Shown: one piece after another, positions 24,117 to 24,533 of the stretch
Position numbering within the stretch: the stretch's first letter is position 1
Layout: each line of letters begins with the position of its first letter
NCBI GenBank assembly: GCA_035301345.1
Contig: DATGUM010000027.1
Span: 1 to 24,533, forward strand
Origin: CALAMD01 sp035301345
Lineage (GTDB): Bacteria > Bacillota > Bacilli > Bacillales > Amphibacillaceae
DNA length: 24,533 nt
Reading direction: 5' to 3'
Program-made: the position numbers and the translations under genes
The notes under the pieces: generated by a model
What the model saw: the letters and a program-made list of their open reading frames with translations, nothing else
Databases searched by the model: none
Told to the model about the DNA's origin: nothing

Positions 24117-24533
24117 ATAAAACGATTAATAAAGTTTTTTGAATCATTAGAAGAAGGGTTTAGTGTCTTTATGCTTCTTGCTGCGACTATGTTAGTATTT
24201 ACTAATGTCGTTTTAAGATATTTTGGATATGCAATATTTTGGGCTGAAGAGGGAACACGTTATATAATTGCCTGGTTAACTTTCGTTGGAGGAAGCTTAT
24301 GTGCTAAGCACGGGGAACATGTAGGAATTGACTTAATAAATCAAGTAATTCCACAAAAAGTTACAAAATACGTAGTTTTTGTTGCGCAAATAATTGCATC
24401 CATATTTATGTTTATCTTTGTATATTATGGGTGGCTACTCACTTATTCAACGATCCAAACTGGACAAATTACAACTGGAATTATGATGCCAATGTGGATT
24501 GCATATATATGTATACCGATAGGTAGTCTGTTA
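24117..24533 (+). CDS. dctQ: TRAP transporter small permease DctQ, partial, no standard start codon
   Basis: Small four-helix subunit of the TRAP system. 139 codons are visible and the frame stays open to the window end. Family marks: FWAEEGTRYIIAWLTFVGG in the second to third helix region, GEHVGIDLI after it, and a C-terminal GIMMPMWIAYICIP helix. GAGGTGA (24104-24110) is a good ribosome site, and seven bases on the frame begins ATA AAA CGA, where ATG AAA CGA would be expected. The preceding in-frame codons are GCT, AGT and TGA, so no ATG, GTG or TTG can serve; the first in-frame ATG (near 24172) lies inside helix 1. The gene either uses AUA or has lost its start. Confidence 0.8.
   Translation, partial: MKRLIKFFESLEEGFSVFMLLAATMLVFTNVVLRYFGYAIFWAEEGTRYIIAWLTFVGGSLCAKHGEHVGIDLINQVIPQKVTKYVVFVAQIIASIFMFIFVYYGWLLTYSTIQTGQITTGIMMPMWIAYICIPIGSLL

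Noticed and set aside
1..24533. CRISPR array, tRNA, rRNA, complete insertion sequence or prophage genes
   Set aside because: No regularly spaced repeats, cloverleaf folds, transposase, integrase or phage structural genes were seen.

Overview
The window looks like chromosomal DNA from a low-GC Bacillales bacterium, most likely a Bacillaceae member of alkaline, saline or soil habitats. The reasons are AT-rich coding DNA, strong AGGAGG-type ribosome binding sites, frequent TTG and GTG starts, classic intrinsic terminators, Gram-positive lipoboxes, an LCP cell-wall ligase, a CcpA-like site and a Bacillus-type Crp/Fnr palindrome. The species cannot be named from this sequence alone.

Layout. 1-180 holds a folded RNA-like element with three mutually compatible helices (possibly a group II intron remnant). 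Next are a long, divergent ATP sulfurylase (404-2107), an unknown lipoprotein (2276-3076) and an LCP-family protein (3341-4258). A GAF/PucR-type regulator (4350-6473, minus) is divergent from a three-gene operon of two small membrane proteins (a DUF5058-like protein and an unassigned partner) and an M20 amidohydrolase (6659-9303); this looks like a regulated uptake-and-deacylation module. A second operon pairs a solitary nadC with a TAXI-type TRAP transporter (binding protein plus fused 4TM/12TM permease, 9523-13443), preceded by a perfect TGTGA-N6-TCACA palindrome. SelO follows (13503-14966).

14967-17760 is a patchwork of small genes: a rhodanese and a hemerythrin protein (minus strand), a zinc-ribbon protein of unknown role, and a lipoprotein whose body is an EndoU-type nuclease domain, followed immediately by a small cytosolic protein that may be its immunity partner. 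Aspartate ammonia-lyase (17907-19343), a YczE/YitT-like membrane protein, a DUF2294/MpsC-like protein (minus) and a small methyltransferase come next.

The right end has a CynX/NimT-type MFS transporter split by one in-frame stop (21331-22551), then a DctP-type TRAP operon with a clear promoter, a structured leader of about 220 nt, and a dctQ gene that lacks any standard start codon and runs off the window. Two unrelated TRAP systems, aspartase and the amidohydrolase module suggest a lifestyle built on scavenging organic and amino acids. The most interesting items are the EndoU lipoprotein pair, the amidohydrolase/membrane-protein/GAF-regulator module, the nadC-TAXI coupling, the ATP sulfurylase without its usual sulfate-site arginine, and the dctP/dctQ oddities.
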